Shown here one piece after another: positions 8,805 through 18,691 of a DNA stretch of 38,584 bases. A program made the position numbers and the translations under genes. The notes below the pieces were generated by a model. The model was not told the origin of the DNA. It did no database searches and saw only the letters and a list, made by a program, of their open reading frames with translations. The stretch's first letter is position 1; the number at the start of each line of letters is the position of its first letter. Source of the stretch: Planctomycetota bacterium (GTDB taxonomy: Bacteria > Planctomycetota > Phycisphaerae > UBA1845 > JANYLN01); NCBI GenBank assembly GCA_025357795.1, contig JANYLN010000251.1, positions 1 through 38,584 of the forward strand, given 5' to 3'.

Positions 8805-9269
8805 CTAAAACGGGATGTCGTCCTCGGGGCCGGCCGGCTCGGGGGCGTCGTAATTGGGCACTGCGTCGGCTTGCGAAGGCGCCGTGTGCTGGGCAGGGCG
8901 AGGGCCGCTGGGGGCGGCAGGGCCACCCTCGCTACGGTCGGCGGCGCCGACGAACTGGAAGTTATCGACGATGACGCTGTGCTTGGAGCGTTTCTGACCC
9001 TCGGGGGTCTGCCACTGACGGAGTTCGAGGCGCCCCTCGATGAGCACGGGGCGTCCCTTGGCCATGTATTGAGTGAAGGTCTCGGCTTTCTTGTCGAAGA
9101 CCTTGCAATCGATGAACATGGGCTCGTCTTTCAACTGGCCGTCCGGCCCCTTGCGTTTGTGGTTCACCGCGAGGCCGAACTCGGCTACCGCCAAGTTGTT
9201 AGCCGTGTATGAGAGCTGCGGATCGCGAGTCAGGTTGCCCATCAGAATGATTCTGTTGTAGCTAGCCAT
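8805..9269 (-). CDS. ssb: Single-stranded DNA-binding protein
   Basis: MASYNRIILMGNLTRDPQLSYTANNLAVAEFGLAVN... ending in the acidic tail DDIPF. Confidence 0.96.
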   Translation of the reverse strand: MASYNRIILMGNLTRDPQLSYTANNLAVAEFGLAVNHKRKGPDGQLKDEPMFIDCKVFDKKAETFTQYMAKGRPVLIEGRLELRQWQTPEGQKRSKHSVIVDNFQFVGAADRSEGGPAAPSGPRPAQHTAPSQADAVPNYDAPEPAGPEDDIPF

Positions 9270-9343
9270 GTGCTATACCTCCACCAATTGTAGACTCGCC
9301 AGCGGGCCAAGACCCGAACGTTTGCCAAACAAAGGCGATCCGC

Positions 9344-9817
9344 TTACGCGGCGCCGCCTTCGGTAGCCGGGGCGACCGGGGCGACCGGCTCGACGACAAC
9401 CTCGGCTGCGGGAGCGGCCACAGCCACGGCCTCGGCCGCAGGAGCGGCCTCGGGAGCGGGAGCGGGCTGGGCCTCAACGGGCTGGGGCTGGGTTTCGGCC
9501 GGGCGCGGGGCGTACTCGCTCTGGGGGACCTCTTCGACCCGCAGGACCAGGACGCGGAGGACCTTCTCGGAGAGCTGCACATCGCGCTCGATGCCGACGA
9601 CCTTTTCGGCTGGGCAGTTGAAGTAGACCAGCCAGTAGCTGCCGCGTTTGCGGTTATCGATCTCATAGGCCAGCCGGCGGTCTTCCCACTTGCGGCTGAT
9701 GAGGATCTCGGCCTCGGCGCGACCGAGGATGCGTTTGATCTCGCCGTCCATCGCGCCGTTATCGGGCACGGCCTGGACGTCCATCACGAACATTGCTTCG
9801 TACAGTTTCAAGTCCAA
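9344..9817 (-). CDS. rpsF: 30S ribosomal protein S6 with Pro/Ala/Glu-rich C-terminal extension
   Basis: MDLKLYEAMFVMDVQ...WEDRRLAYEIDNRKRGSYWLVYFNCPAEKV; between ssb and pth. Confidence 0.93.
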   Translation of the reverse strand: MDLKLYEAMFVMDVQAVPDNGAMDGEIKRILGRAEAEILISRKWEDRRLAYEIDNRKRGSYWLVYFNCPAEKVVGIERDVQLSEKVLRVLVLRVEEVPQSEYAPRPAETQPQPVEAQPAPAPEAAPAAEAVAVAAPAAEVVVEPVAPVAPATEGGAA

Positions 9818-9851
9818 TCTCCTTTGCCACTCGTTATTTCGTCTGCGACTT

Positions 9852-10433
9852 TTATTCCTGCTCTGCCTTGGTATCCGTGTTCCTGTTGAAGCGGTTCATC
9901 GCGACCGCGGGGCCGTCGGTGATCCAGCACTCGGCGGCTTCGGCGGCCCGCAGCAGGGCGATCTCGACCGGCTCGTGCTCTTCCGGGCGAAACGGGCTGA
10001 GCACATACTCCACGGCGTCGCCGGAGGCGGGCCGGCCGATCCCGATACGAATGCGGGCGAACTCATCACTGGCGAGGCGTTGGGCAATATCACCCAAGCC
10101 CTTTTGCCCGCCGGCGGAACCCTTGGCCCGCATGCGGACCCGCCCGACGGGCAGGTCCAGGTCGTCGCTGATGACCAGCAGGTCCGCCAGCGGCAGTTTG
10201 TAGAACTGCACGACCTCCAGGACCGCCTGCCCGGACCGATTCATGTAGGTCATCGGCTTGAGCAGGGCGGCCGTCTGCCCGGCGATCGGCCCGCGGCCAA
10301 AGGCGGCATTGCCCTTGATCGCCAGGTCGATCGACCAACGTCGAGCCAGCAAGTCGGCGACCACGAAGCCGAGGTTATGCCGCGTTCGCTCGTATTGCCG
10401 TCCCGGGTTGCCCAGACCGACGATGAGTTTCAT
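9852..10433 (-). CDS. pth: Peptidyl-tRNA hydrolase
   Basis: MKLIVGLGNPGRQYERTRHNLGFVVADLLA...KPMTYMNRSGQAV...DDLDLPVGRVRMRAKGSAGGQKGL. Confidence 0.96.
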   Translation of the reverse strand: MKLIVGLGNPGRQYERTRHNLGFVVADLLARRWSIDLAIKGNAAFGRGPIAGQTAALLKPMTYMNRSGQAVLEVVQFYKLPLADLLVISDDLDLPVGRVRMRAKGSAGGQKGLGDIAQRLASDEFARIRIGIGRPASGDAVEYVLSPFRPEEHEPVEIALLRAAEAAECWITDGPAVAMNRFNRNTDTKAEQE

Positions 10434-10493
10434 GCGTTAACCTTGGCGACTTCCACGTTCCGGCCCAGCATGCCCGACGCCACAACGAGAGGA

Positions 10494-11153
10494 CTAGGCT
10501 TCCTCGCCTTCCTCGGCCTCGGCCTTGCCACGGGTGATGATTTCCGGCTCCACCGCGCCAGCCTCGGCGACGGCGGCCGCGGCCTCGGGGACGGCCTCCT
10601 CGCCCGGCACGCGGCAGAAGGCCACGACCTGCTCGGGGTCGCCCGTGGCGACGATGCCGGCGGGCAGCGGCACATCCTTGAGGTGCAGGGTCTGGCCGAT
10701 GCCCAGGTCCGCCACGTTCACGCGGAAGTTCTCGGGGATCTGGGTGACCACGCAGTCGACTTCCATCTCCGCGAGGACCTGCTCGAGGACGCCGCCGTCG
10801 AGCGTGCCCTTGGGCGTGCCGCGCAGGATGATCTGCACGGTGATCTTGACGCGTTCGCTGAGGTCAACGCGGGCGAGGTCGACGTGCATCATGCTGGAGC
10901 CGAGGTGGTCCCACTGGACTTCCTTGACGAGCACCTGCTCGGTGACGTTATCCAGGTTGATCGTCAGGACGTGCGCGCCCTTGCGCAGGGCCTGCTCGAA
11001 TTCCTTGGTCGGCAGCGCTACCACCACGGGGTCCTGCTTGTGGCCGTAGATGATGCCGGGCAGCCAACCGGTCGCGCGGGTGCGCTTGTTGGCTTTCTTG
11101 CCCTGGTCCCGGCGGATCTTGCCGTTGATCGTGACTGTCGTTACTTCGGTCAT
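10494..11153 (-). CDS. rplY: 50S ribosomal protein L25 (Ctc family, with TL5-type C-terminal domain)
   Basis: IRRDQGKKANKRTRATGWLPGIIYGHKQDPVVVALPTKEFEQALRKG; position prs-rplY-pth. Confidence 0.92.
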   Translation of the reverse strand: MTEVTTVTINGKIRRDQGKKANKRTRATGWLPGIIYGHKQDPVVVALPTKEFEQALRKGAHVLTINLDNVTEQVLVKEVQWDHLGSSMMHVDLARVDLSERVKITVQIILRGTPKGTLDGGVLEQVLAEMEVDCVVTQIPENFRVNVADLGIGQTLHLKDVPLPAGIVATGDPEQVVAFCRVPGEEAVPEAAAAVAEAGAVEPEIITRGKAEAEEGEEA

Positions 11154-11190
11154 CCTACTGCTCCTATTGGCAATCCTCTAAGACTATCCT

Positions 11191-11234
11191 TGTAAGGCTC
11201 TCTGTAAGGCTCTCTGTAGACTCTCTGTAAGGCT

Positions 11235-11237
<3 letters not shown>
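11191..11237. repeat. Tandem ~12-bp repeat (TGTAAGGCTCTC), four units, overlapping the prs stop codon
   Basis: TGTAAGGCTCTC/TGTAAGGCTCTC/TGTAGACTCTC/TGTAAGGCTCTA. Confidence 0.85.
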
Positions 11238-12179
<942 letters not shown>

Positions 12180-12185
12180 TGATTT

Positions 12186-13418
12186 CTACTCTCCACGGCG
12201 GTTCGTCTCATGGGTCTTACCGTAGACCACCGAGCCGGGGTCCACCTGCGCACCGGGCGGCACCTGCAGTGGGGCGACCAGGATTGCGCCGTTGCCGATG
12301 TAGGCGTTGTCGCCGATCTCGGTGGGCTGAATCTGCTTGCCGTCGAAGTTGGCGATCAGCGAGCCGGCGCCGATGTTGACATTCAGGCCGGTGGTCGTGT
12401 CGCCGACGTAGCTCAGGTGCCGCACGCGCGTGCCGGCCCCGAAGACGGCTTTCTTGATCTCGGTAAAGACGCCGACGACCACGTTGTCGGCCAGGACGGT
12501 CCCCTCGCGCAGGTAGGCGAAGGGGCCGACGCTGCATTGTCGGCCGATCTTGACGTTGCCGTGGATGTACGTAAACGGGTAGACGGTGGTGTCCTGGCCG
12601 ATCTGGGCGCGGGCGTCGATCCAGGTGTTGCTGGGATCGACGATCGTCACGCCATGGCTCATGAGGTTCTCCTGGATGCGGTCCTGCATGACCTTGGAGA
12701 CCAGGGCGAGCTGTTGGCGGCTATTGACACTGATGACGTCTTCCGAGGCGACGGCGGTGATGGCGACGGCTTTGAGGCCGCGGGCGATCATGATGTGCAG
12801 GGCGTCGGTGAGGTAATATTCGTTCTTGACGTTGTTGGGGCGGACGTTGTGGAGGGCGTCCAGCAGGTGATGAGTATGGAAGCAGTAGTAGCTGGGGTTG
12901 ATTTCCTTGATGTTCTTTTGCTCGGGGGTGCAATCGGACTGCTCGACGATGCCCTGGAGGTTGCCGTAGGCATCGCGGACGATGCGGCCGTAACCGGCGG
13001 GGTCCTCTAATACGCTGGTCGCCAGGGTCGCGGAGGCGTTTTCGGTCCGGTGCTTCTCGACGACGGTGCCGAGGACTTTGTCGCTGATGAGGGGGCCATC
13101 GCCGCAGAGGACGAGGGTGTCCTGCCAGCCGCCCTTGCGGAGTTCCTGTTCGCACATCATGACGGCGTGGCCGGTACCGTGTTGCTCGGTCTGCTCGATC
13201 CAGATGATGTCGTCCTGGCCGGCGAAGGCGGCGATCACATCATCCTTACGGTAGCCGATGACGACGAGGATCTTCTCGACGCCGACCTTGCGGCAGGCCT
13301 CCAGGACGTAGGCGAGCATAGGCCGGCCACACACCTCGTGCAGGACCTTGGGCAGATCAGTGACCATACGGGTCGACTTGCCAGCCGCGAGGATGACCGC
13401 TGCCAGACCGCCAGCCAT
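12186..13418 (-). CDS. glmU: Bifunctional UDP-N-acetylglucosamine pyrophosphorylase / glucosamine-1-P acetyltransferase
   Basis: MAGGLAAVILAAGKSTRM; left-handed helix domain with NVNIGAGSLIANFDGKQ; ATG 13418 chosen because the longer ORF runs into tRNA-Gln. Confidence 0.92.
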   Translation of the reverse strand: MAGGLAAVILAAGKSTRMVTDLPKVLHEVCGRPMLAYVLEACRKVGVEKILVVIGYRKDDVIAAFAGQDDIIWIEQTEQHGTGHAVMMCEQELRKGGWQDTLVLCGDGPLISDKVLGTVVEKHRTENASATLATSVLEDPAGYGRIVRDAYGNLQGIVEQSDCTPEQKNIKEINPSYYCFHTHHLLDALHNVRPNNVKNEYYLTDALHIMIARGLKAVAITAVASEDVISVNSRQQLALVSKVMQDRIQENLMSHGVTIVDPSNTWIDARAQIGQDTTVYPFTYIHGNVKIGRQCSVGPFAYLREGTVLADNVVVGVFTEIKKAVFGAGTRVRHLSYVGDTTTGLNVNIGAGSLIANFDGKQIQPTEIGDNAYIGNGAILVAPLQVPPGAQVDPGSVVYGKTHETNRRGE

Positions 13419-13469
13419 ATGTCTGCGCTCCTTTAGTCCGATGCAACCCGGTGAACGGACGGTAAAACA

Positions 13470-13541
13470 CAAGCCCGCCTGGACTCGAACCAGGAATGCC
13501 AGGACCAAAACCTGGTGTGTTACCAATTACACCACGGGCTT
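13470..13541 (-). tRNA. tRNA-Gln(TTG)
   Basis: Hand-folded cloverleaf: acceptor AAGCCCG/CGGGCTT, D-stem GTGT/ACAC, anticodon arm CCAGG-TTTTGGT-CCTGG (anticodon TTG), T-arm CCTGG-TTCGAGT-CCAGG, discriminator G; CCA not encoded. Confidence 0.96.
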
Positions 13542-13839
13542 AATGGTTTCACGAACGCCCGTCTTGTTGCGATACTGCCAAAGGCGGCAAGCCCGGCAGG
13601 GCGGCAACGTATGCCCCTACAGAGGCCTGAGGCGGAATCCACCAGGTTCCGACCCATTATCCGCGACAGCCGCGGACACGCCCCGCAGAGGGGTTGAGGA
13701 TAGGTTTGACCCTACGCTCTATGCGCCAGAGGCGCTTACTGCTATGGCCCGATCCCACCAGGGGCCTGACCCGAGCGTAATGAGACTAGTGGTTTGGGGG
13801 CTGGCTGTCAAGCCGAAACGTGTTGAGCGAGAATCACAG

Positions 13840-13868
13840 TTGCGACGGCCAGGGTGTTTACCTATAAT
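13840..13868 (+). promoter_or_regulatory. Sigma70-type promoter for rpmE
   Basis: TTGCGA (13840-13845), 17-nt spacer, TATAAT (13863-13868). Confidence 0.7.
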
Positions 13869-13963
13869 GAGGATCTTTGCGAATGCGTACGCCTGCGGGC
13901 AGTCGTTTGCTTCCCGGCAGGGGCTCCGCAGACAATAGCAGCACGTAGATACAGAGGTTGACC

Positions 13964-14206
13964 ATGAAAAGCAAGATCCACCCGAAGTACGTAGAGTGTG
14001 CGGTGACATGCGGTTGCGGCAATAGTTGGAAGACCCGCTCGACCAAGGAAACGATCAAGGTCGAGGTTTGCTCGGGTTGCCACCCGTTCTTCACCGGCCA
14101 GCAGAAGTTCCTGGACGCGGCCGGCCGCGTTGAGAAGTTCCAGAAGAAGTACGGCGGCAACTACTTCACGAAGCCGCAGGCCGCGGCCCAGCCGAAGAAG
14201 GCCTAG
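13964..14206 (+). CDS. rpmE: 50S ribosomal protein L31
   Basis: [64 protein letters not shown]. Confidence 0.95.
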   Translation: MKSKIHPKYVECAVTCGCGNSWKTRSTKETIKVEVCSGCHPFFTGQQKFLDAAGRVEKFQKKYGGNYFTKPQAAAQPKKA

Positions 14207-14220
14207 GTATAAATCTATAG

Positions 14221-14284
14221 ACCCGGCCGGTCGGGCCGTCCGCCGCCTTTGGCTGCGAAGGACGCCCCAGCAGGCCGGGTTTTT
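14221..14284 (+). terminator. Possible rho-independent terminator after rpmE
   Basis: ACCCGGCC (14221-14228) pairs with GGCCGGGT (14273-14280), inner CGTCC/GGACG, followed by TTTT. Confidence 0.5.
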
Positions 14285-14377
14285 GCGCGCCGTTGGAGTT
14301 TCCGCTTTAGCCGGGCGTTTGTTGTTGTGGCAGTGATCGTTGCCGGCGTCCCGAAACCCATTACCTGGTTGTGCACC

Positions 14378-15514
14378 ATGTCGGAAGAATTCGGCGAACT
14401 CGAATCGAAACTCATGGATCGCCTGGGCGAGCTGGCCCTGCGGTACGACGCCCTCAGCGATCAGATGAGCACGCCGGAAGTGGCTGGAAATGCCACCAAG
14501 ATGACGGCGCTGCTAAAGGAGCAGGGCCGGCTGCGGCGGTTCGCCGAGCCGTACCAGAAGCTCAAGCAGATCACCCAGCAGATCGCCGAGGACAAGGCGA
14601 TCCTGGAGGACAGATCGGCGGACAGGGACTTCCAGGACATGGCTCGCGAGGAGCTGCCCGGGTTGCAGAAGCAGCGGAGCGATCTGCTGGAGGCCGCCAC
14701 CGACGCGATGCTGACCGACGAAGAGGCGGCGATCTCGTCGGTGCTGGTGGAAATCCGGGCCGGCACCGGGGGCGAGGAGGCGGCCCTGTTCGCCCGGGAC
14801 CTCTTTGAGATGTACCAGCGGTACGCGGGCAGGAAGGGCTATTCCTTCGAAGTGATGGACATGTCCAGCAGCGAGCGCGGGGGTTTTCGCGAGGTGGTCG
14901 TCAACATCAAGGGCGAGGGCGTGTTCCAGGACTTCGGGTACGAGGGGGGCGGCCACCGGGTGCAACGGGTGCCCGAGACGGAGGCGCAGGGGCGGATTCA
15001 CACCTCGGCGGCGACGGTGGCGGTGCTACCGGAACCCGATGAGATCGACATCAAGATCGACTGGGACAAGGACGTACTGGAGCACGTATCGCGGGCGGGC
15101 GGGCCGGGCGGCCAGAACGTCAACAAGGTTTCCTCGGCGATCAGGCTGGAGCACATCGAGACGGGTATCACGGTTTCGATGCGGGACGAGAAGAGCCAGC
15201 ACAAGAACCGCGCCAAGGCTCGGCGGATCATGGCCAGCCGGGTGTTCGACCACTTCCGCAGCAAGCAGCAGAGCCAGATCGACGCGGCGCGCAAGACGAT
15301 GATCGGCAGCGGTGACCGCAGCCAGCGGATCCGCACATACAACTTCCCGCAGAACCGCCTGACGGACCACCGGATCAACGTGGACCTGTACAAGCTCGAG
15401 ATGGTCATGCAGGGCGATCTCGATGAACTGCTGGGGGCGTTGAAGATGCACGACCGGCAGAAGCGGCTGCAGAACCTGGCCAAGGAAGGGTTCGGGGCGG
15501 TGGCGAAGCGGTAG
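14378..15514 (+). CDS. prfA: Peptide chain release factor 1
   Basis: RAGTGGEEAALFARDLFEMY, HRVQRVPETEAQGRIHTSAATVAVLPE, GGPGGQNVNK (GGQ), DERSQHKN-like segment; ATG at 14378. Confidence 0.95.
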   Translation: MSEEFGELESKLMDRLGELALRYDALSDQMSTPEVAGNATKMTALLKEQGRLRRFAEPYQKLKQITQQIAEDKAILEDRSADRDFQDMAREELPGLQKQRSDLLEAATDAMLTDEEAAISSVLVEIRAGTGGEEAALFARDLFEMYQRYAGRKGYSFEVMDMSSSERGGFREVVVNIKGEGVFQDFGYEGGGHRVQRVPETEAQGRIHTSAATVAVLPEPDEIDIKIDWDKDVLEHVSRAGGPGGQNVNKVSSAIRLEHIETGITVSMRDEKSQHKNRAKARRIMASRVFDHFRSKQQSQIDAARKTMIGSGDRSQRIRTYNFPQNRLTDHRINVDLYKLEMVMQGDLDELLGALKMHDRQKRLQNLAKEGFGAVAKR

Positions 15515-15679
15515 CCGCCGGCGCAAGGGCGGCCGGGCGAATTTCGGTTCGATGCAGACGGCCCTGCCGGTCAGCGCGAACTATGGCCAACTCGGGGCCG
15601 TCGAGGTGGCCAGTTACACGGTGCGGGCCGTGGCCGTCGACCAGGCGACACTGGATTTCCTGAGCGACTCGGCCAAGGG

Positions 15680-16492
15680 CTACATCCCGGCTCCCAGCGA
15701 GGCGAGCCTCTGGCGGGCCTGGGCCAGTTCGACCACGGGATTCATGGCTTGCAGCCGGCGGACGATCAGCGGCCCGTGGTAGTTCGCCTCGTGCAGGGAT
15801 GCCACGTATTGGGCCAGGTCGAGTTCGCCGTCGCCCAGGGCCGTCTCGCGACCCAGGGGCGCGCGGCCGCCGTCAGCCTGACTACCCCGCCCGGCAATCG
15901 CATCACGGACGTAGGCCAGGATGATCTGATCAGCCAGGGGTCCGACTCCGGAAAAGGCCTCGAATCCGCCGAGCAGCAGGCCGGCGGGGTCGTAGCACAC
16001 CTTGATCGTCGGCGCGCCCAGGGTGCGTAGCAGTTCGGCGAGCTGGTTGGGATCGGTATAGCCTGTCTGCAAGGCCAGGAAGGTCCCGGTGGCATCGGTC
16101 CGTTGCGCCAGGCGGCGCATCGCCTCGACGAGTTGGGCACTGTCGGGTACGACCGGCCCCAGTTCGATGGTCACGATCGGCACGTGCATTTGCGCGGCCA
16201 TCTCGATCGCGCTGCGGGCGTGATCCACCCCTTCGTCGAGGCGCGACGGGTTACCGAAGCGCTGCCCGCCGATATCGACCTGCAAGGCGGCGATCTCGAG
16301 GTTCTGGTCGGCGACGAACCGCCGCAGGTGCCGCCTGGCCGTCTCGCCGAAGCGCCGCGGCTCGAACTCGGTGCCGACCGTGGCGATCTCGATCGTCTGG
16401 TAGCCCAGCCTGGCCGCCTGCTGGATCGCCTCCTGTGCCGGCATCCGCAGGTCGGCGATGCTCATGCCGATTCTGGCTCGTGAAGCTGACAT
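15680..16492 (-). CDS. Sugar phosphate isomerase/epimerase (xylose isomerase-like TIM barrel)
   Basis: MSASRARIGMSIADLRMPAQEAIQQAARLGYQTIEIA...FLALQTGYTDPNQLAELLRTLGAPTIKVCYDPAGLLLGG; start chosen from GGAG 6 nt upstream. Confidence 0.75.
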   Translation of the reverse strand: MSASRARIGMSIADLRMPAQEAIQQAARLGYQTIEIATVGTEFEPRRFGETARRHLRRFVADQNLEIAALQVDIGGQRFGNPSRLDEGVDHARSAIEMAAQMHVPIVTIELGPVVPDSAQLVEAMRRLAQRTDATGTFLALQTGYTDPNQLAELLRTLGAPTIKVCYDPAGLLLGGFEAFSGVGPLADQIILAYVRDAIAGRGSQADGGRAPLGRETALGDGELDLAQYVASLHEANYHGPLIVRRLQAMNPVVELAQARQRLASLGAGM

Positions 16493-16670
16493 GCGTGTCT
16501 CCTTGACCATCGATGAGATTGTAGTGCCATTCGGGTTCGGCCGCACATACCAGCCCCGCGCAGGAATTGTCATACTGTACCATGTCGAGGCCCCGCGTTC
16601 TCCGTCCGTCTTTACGTTCTTTTTGCGCCTCTGTCGCCACTTTTTACAGCATCTTCGCGCTCTTTTGGTC

Positions 16671-16676
16671 TATACT
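16671..16676 (+). promoter_or_regulatory. Candidate -10 element of the kdp promoter, with T-rich tracts upstream
   Basis: TATACT 32 nt before the first small ORF; CTTTACGTTCTTTTTG and ACTTTTTACAGC upstream; no well-spaced -35. Confidence 0.4.
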
Positions 16677-16707
16677 TTGGCGGATCTGAATCAGGAGGCA
16701 TTGCGTC

Positions 16708-16797
16708 ATGCAGGATTTGCTCTATCTGACACTGACTGTTGCGTTTGCAGCAGCGTCCCTAACGTTGGTGAGGCTCCTGGATCGGTTGGCAAGGTGA
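16708..16797 (+). CDS. 29-aa single-TM small protein upstream of kdpF
   Basis: [35 protein letters not shown] at 16693-16698, 9 nt from the ATG; 5 nt before the kdpF ATG. Confidence 0.7.
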   Translation: MQDLLYLTLTVAFAAASLTLVRLLDRLAR

Positions 16798-16802
16798 AGG
16801 TC

Positions 16803-16892
16803 ATGGACACAATCTACATGGTCTGCGGCGTGGTGGCAGCGGGACTGATGGTCTACCTGTTTGTCGCCCTGTTCAAACCGGAGATATTCTGA
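16803..16892 (+). CDS. kdpF: K+-transporting ATPase small subunit KdpF
   Basis: [29 protein letters not shown]; KdpF-like ending; stop overlaps the kdpA start (TGATG). Confidence 0.88.
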   Translation: MDTIYMVCGVVAAGLMVYLFVALFKPEIF

Positions 16893-18637
16893 TGACCACC
16901 AATGGCATCATCCAGATAGCCTTGTACATGGCCGTCCTGCTGGCGCTGGTCAAGCCGCTGGGGGCGTACATGGCAAGGGTCTACCAAGGCCAACCTATCC
17001 GCCTGGACCGCGTGCTGGGGCCGCTGGAGCGGTTGATCTATCGGGGGTGCAGGGTCAAGCCCGAGCAGGAAATGGACTGGAAGGTCTACACCTTGTCAAT
17101 GCTGGCCTTCAGCATCCTGGGCATCGTGTCGCTCTATGCACTTCTGCGGGTGCAGGGAATGCTGCCGCTGAATCCGCAAGGCATGGGGGCTGTGCCGCCG
17201 GACCTGGCATTCAACACGGCTGTGAGCTTCACCACGAACACGAACTGGCAGAACTACTCCGGCGAGACGACGCTGAGCCACCTGACCCAGATGGTGGGTA
17301 TGACGGTGCACAACTTCGTTTCGGCGGCGACGGGGATGGCGATCCTGGTGGCGTTCATCCGCGGCCTGGTGCGGCACAATGCCCGGGCGATCGGCAACTT
17401 CTGGGTCGATCTGACCCGCAGCGTCCTGTACATCCTGCTGCCGTTGTCACTGATCCTGGCAATGGTGCTGGTGACGCAGGGGGTTGTCCAGACACTGGGG
17501 CCGTACAAGTCGGTGGCGCTACTGCAGCCGACGAAGGATGCCAACGGACAGATGGTTACGCAGCAGGTGCTGGCGATGGGGCCCGTGGCCTCGCAGGTGG
17601 CGATCAAGCATGTCGGCACCAACGGCGGGGGGTTCTTCAATGCCAACGCGGCGCATCCGTTCGAGAACCCCACCCCACTGACGGACTTGCTGCTGATCCT
17701 GGCGGAAACGCTGATCCCGGCGGCTTTGACGTATACCTTCGGCAAGATGGTTGGCGATACGCGGCAGGGTTGGACGATCCTGGCGGCGATGATGGTCGTA
17801 CTGGCAATCTTCGCCTTGGCGACCTATGCGGCGGAATCGGCCGGCAACCCTCGACTGGTGGCCCTGGGCGTGGATCAGGCCGGAAGTAACATCAACCCGG
17901 GTGGCAACATGGAGGGCAAGGAGGTTCGCTTTGGGGTCGCCAGGTCCTCGCTGTTCGCCGTGGGGACGACGGCCACATCGACGGGGGCGGTGGACTCGAT
18001 GCACGACTCGTACACGCCGTTGGGCGGACTGTCGATACTGATCCTGATGCAGTTCAGTGAGACGATCCTGGGCGGGGTGGGCTCGGGGCTGTACGGCATG
18101 CTGATCTTCGTGATCGTGGCGGTGTTCCTCGCGGGGCTGATGGTCGGCAGGACGCCGGAGTACCTGGGCAAGAAGATCGAAGCGTACGAGATGAAGATGG
18201 CGTCGCTGATCGTACTGCTGATGCCGCTGATCGTACTGGGCCTGACGGCAGTGGCGGTGGTGACCAAGGCGGGGGTAAGCAGCATCGCCAACCCGGGTGC
18301 CCACGGCTTCAGCGAGATCCTTTATGCCTATACCTCGCAAGGCAACAACAACGGCAGCGCGTTTGCCGGCCTGAATGGCAATACCACGTTCTACAACGTG
18401 ACGGGCGCGCTGGCGATGCTGGTGGGACGATTCTGGCTGGCGATTCCGGCGTTGGCGATCGCGGGCTCTCTGGCTGCCAAGAAGACCGTTCCGGCAGGGC
18501 CAGGAACGCTACCGACGAACACGCCGCTGTTCGCGGGCCTGCTGGTAGCGGTGGTGGTGATCGTGGGGGCGTTGACGTTCTTTCCGGCGCTGGCCCTGGG
18601 GCCGATCGTGGAACACCTGATGATGGGCTCGATGTGA
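16892..18637 (+). CDS. kdpA: K+-transporting ATPase subunit A
   Basis: 581 aa; [54 protein letters not shown], multi-TM. Confidence 0.97.
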   Translation: MTTNGIIQIALYMAVLLALVKPLGAYMARVYQGQPIRLDRVLGPLERLIYRGCRVKPEQEMDWKVYTLSMLAFSILGIVSLYALLRVQGMLPLNPQGMGAVPPDLAFNTAVSFTTNTNWQNYSGETTLSHLTQMVGMTVHNFVSAATGMAILVAFIRGLVRHNARAIGNFWVDLTRSVLYILLPLSLILAMVLVTQGVVQTLGPYKSVALLQPTKDANGQMVTQQVLAMGPVASQVAIKHVGTNGGGFFNANAAHPFENPTPLTDLLLILAETLIPAALTYTFGKMVGDTRQGWTILAAMMVVLAIFALATYAAESAGNPRLVALGVDQAGSNINPGGNMEGKEVRFGVARSSLFAVGTTATSTGAVDSMHDSYTPLGGLSILILMQFSETILGGVGSGLYGMLIFVIVAVFLAGLMVGRTPEYLGKKIEAYEMKMASLIVLLMPLIVLGLTAVAVVTKAGVSSIANPGAHGFSEILYAYTSQGNNNGSAFAGLNGNTTFYNVTGALAMLVGRFWLAIPALAIAGSLAAKKTVPAGPGTLPTNTPLFAGLLVAVVVIVGALTFFPALALGPIVEHLMMGSM

Positions 18638-18691
18638 GGTCCGATTAATGCCTCGCCGGCTGGGGGTGAAGCCGGCAAGGAGGCTCCAAAC

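Noticed and set aside
13419-13526. 36-aa N-terminal extension of glmU in the ORF track
   Set aside because: Runs into tRNA-Gln; GlmU homology begins at MAGGLAAVILAAGKSTRM
16861-17889. 342-aa ORF in an alternative frame of kdpA
   Set aside because: Overlaps conserved kdpA; Gly/Ala/Asp-rich shadow composition
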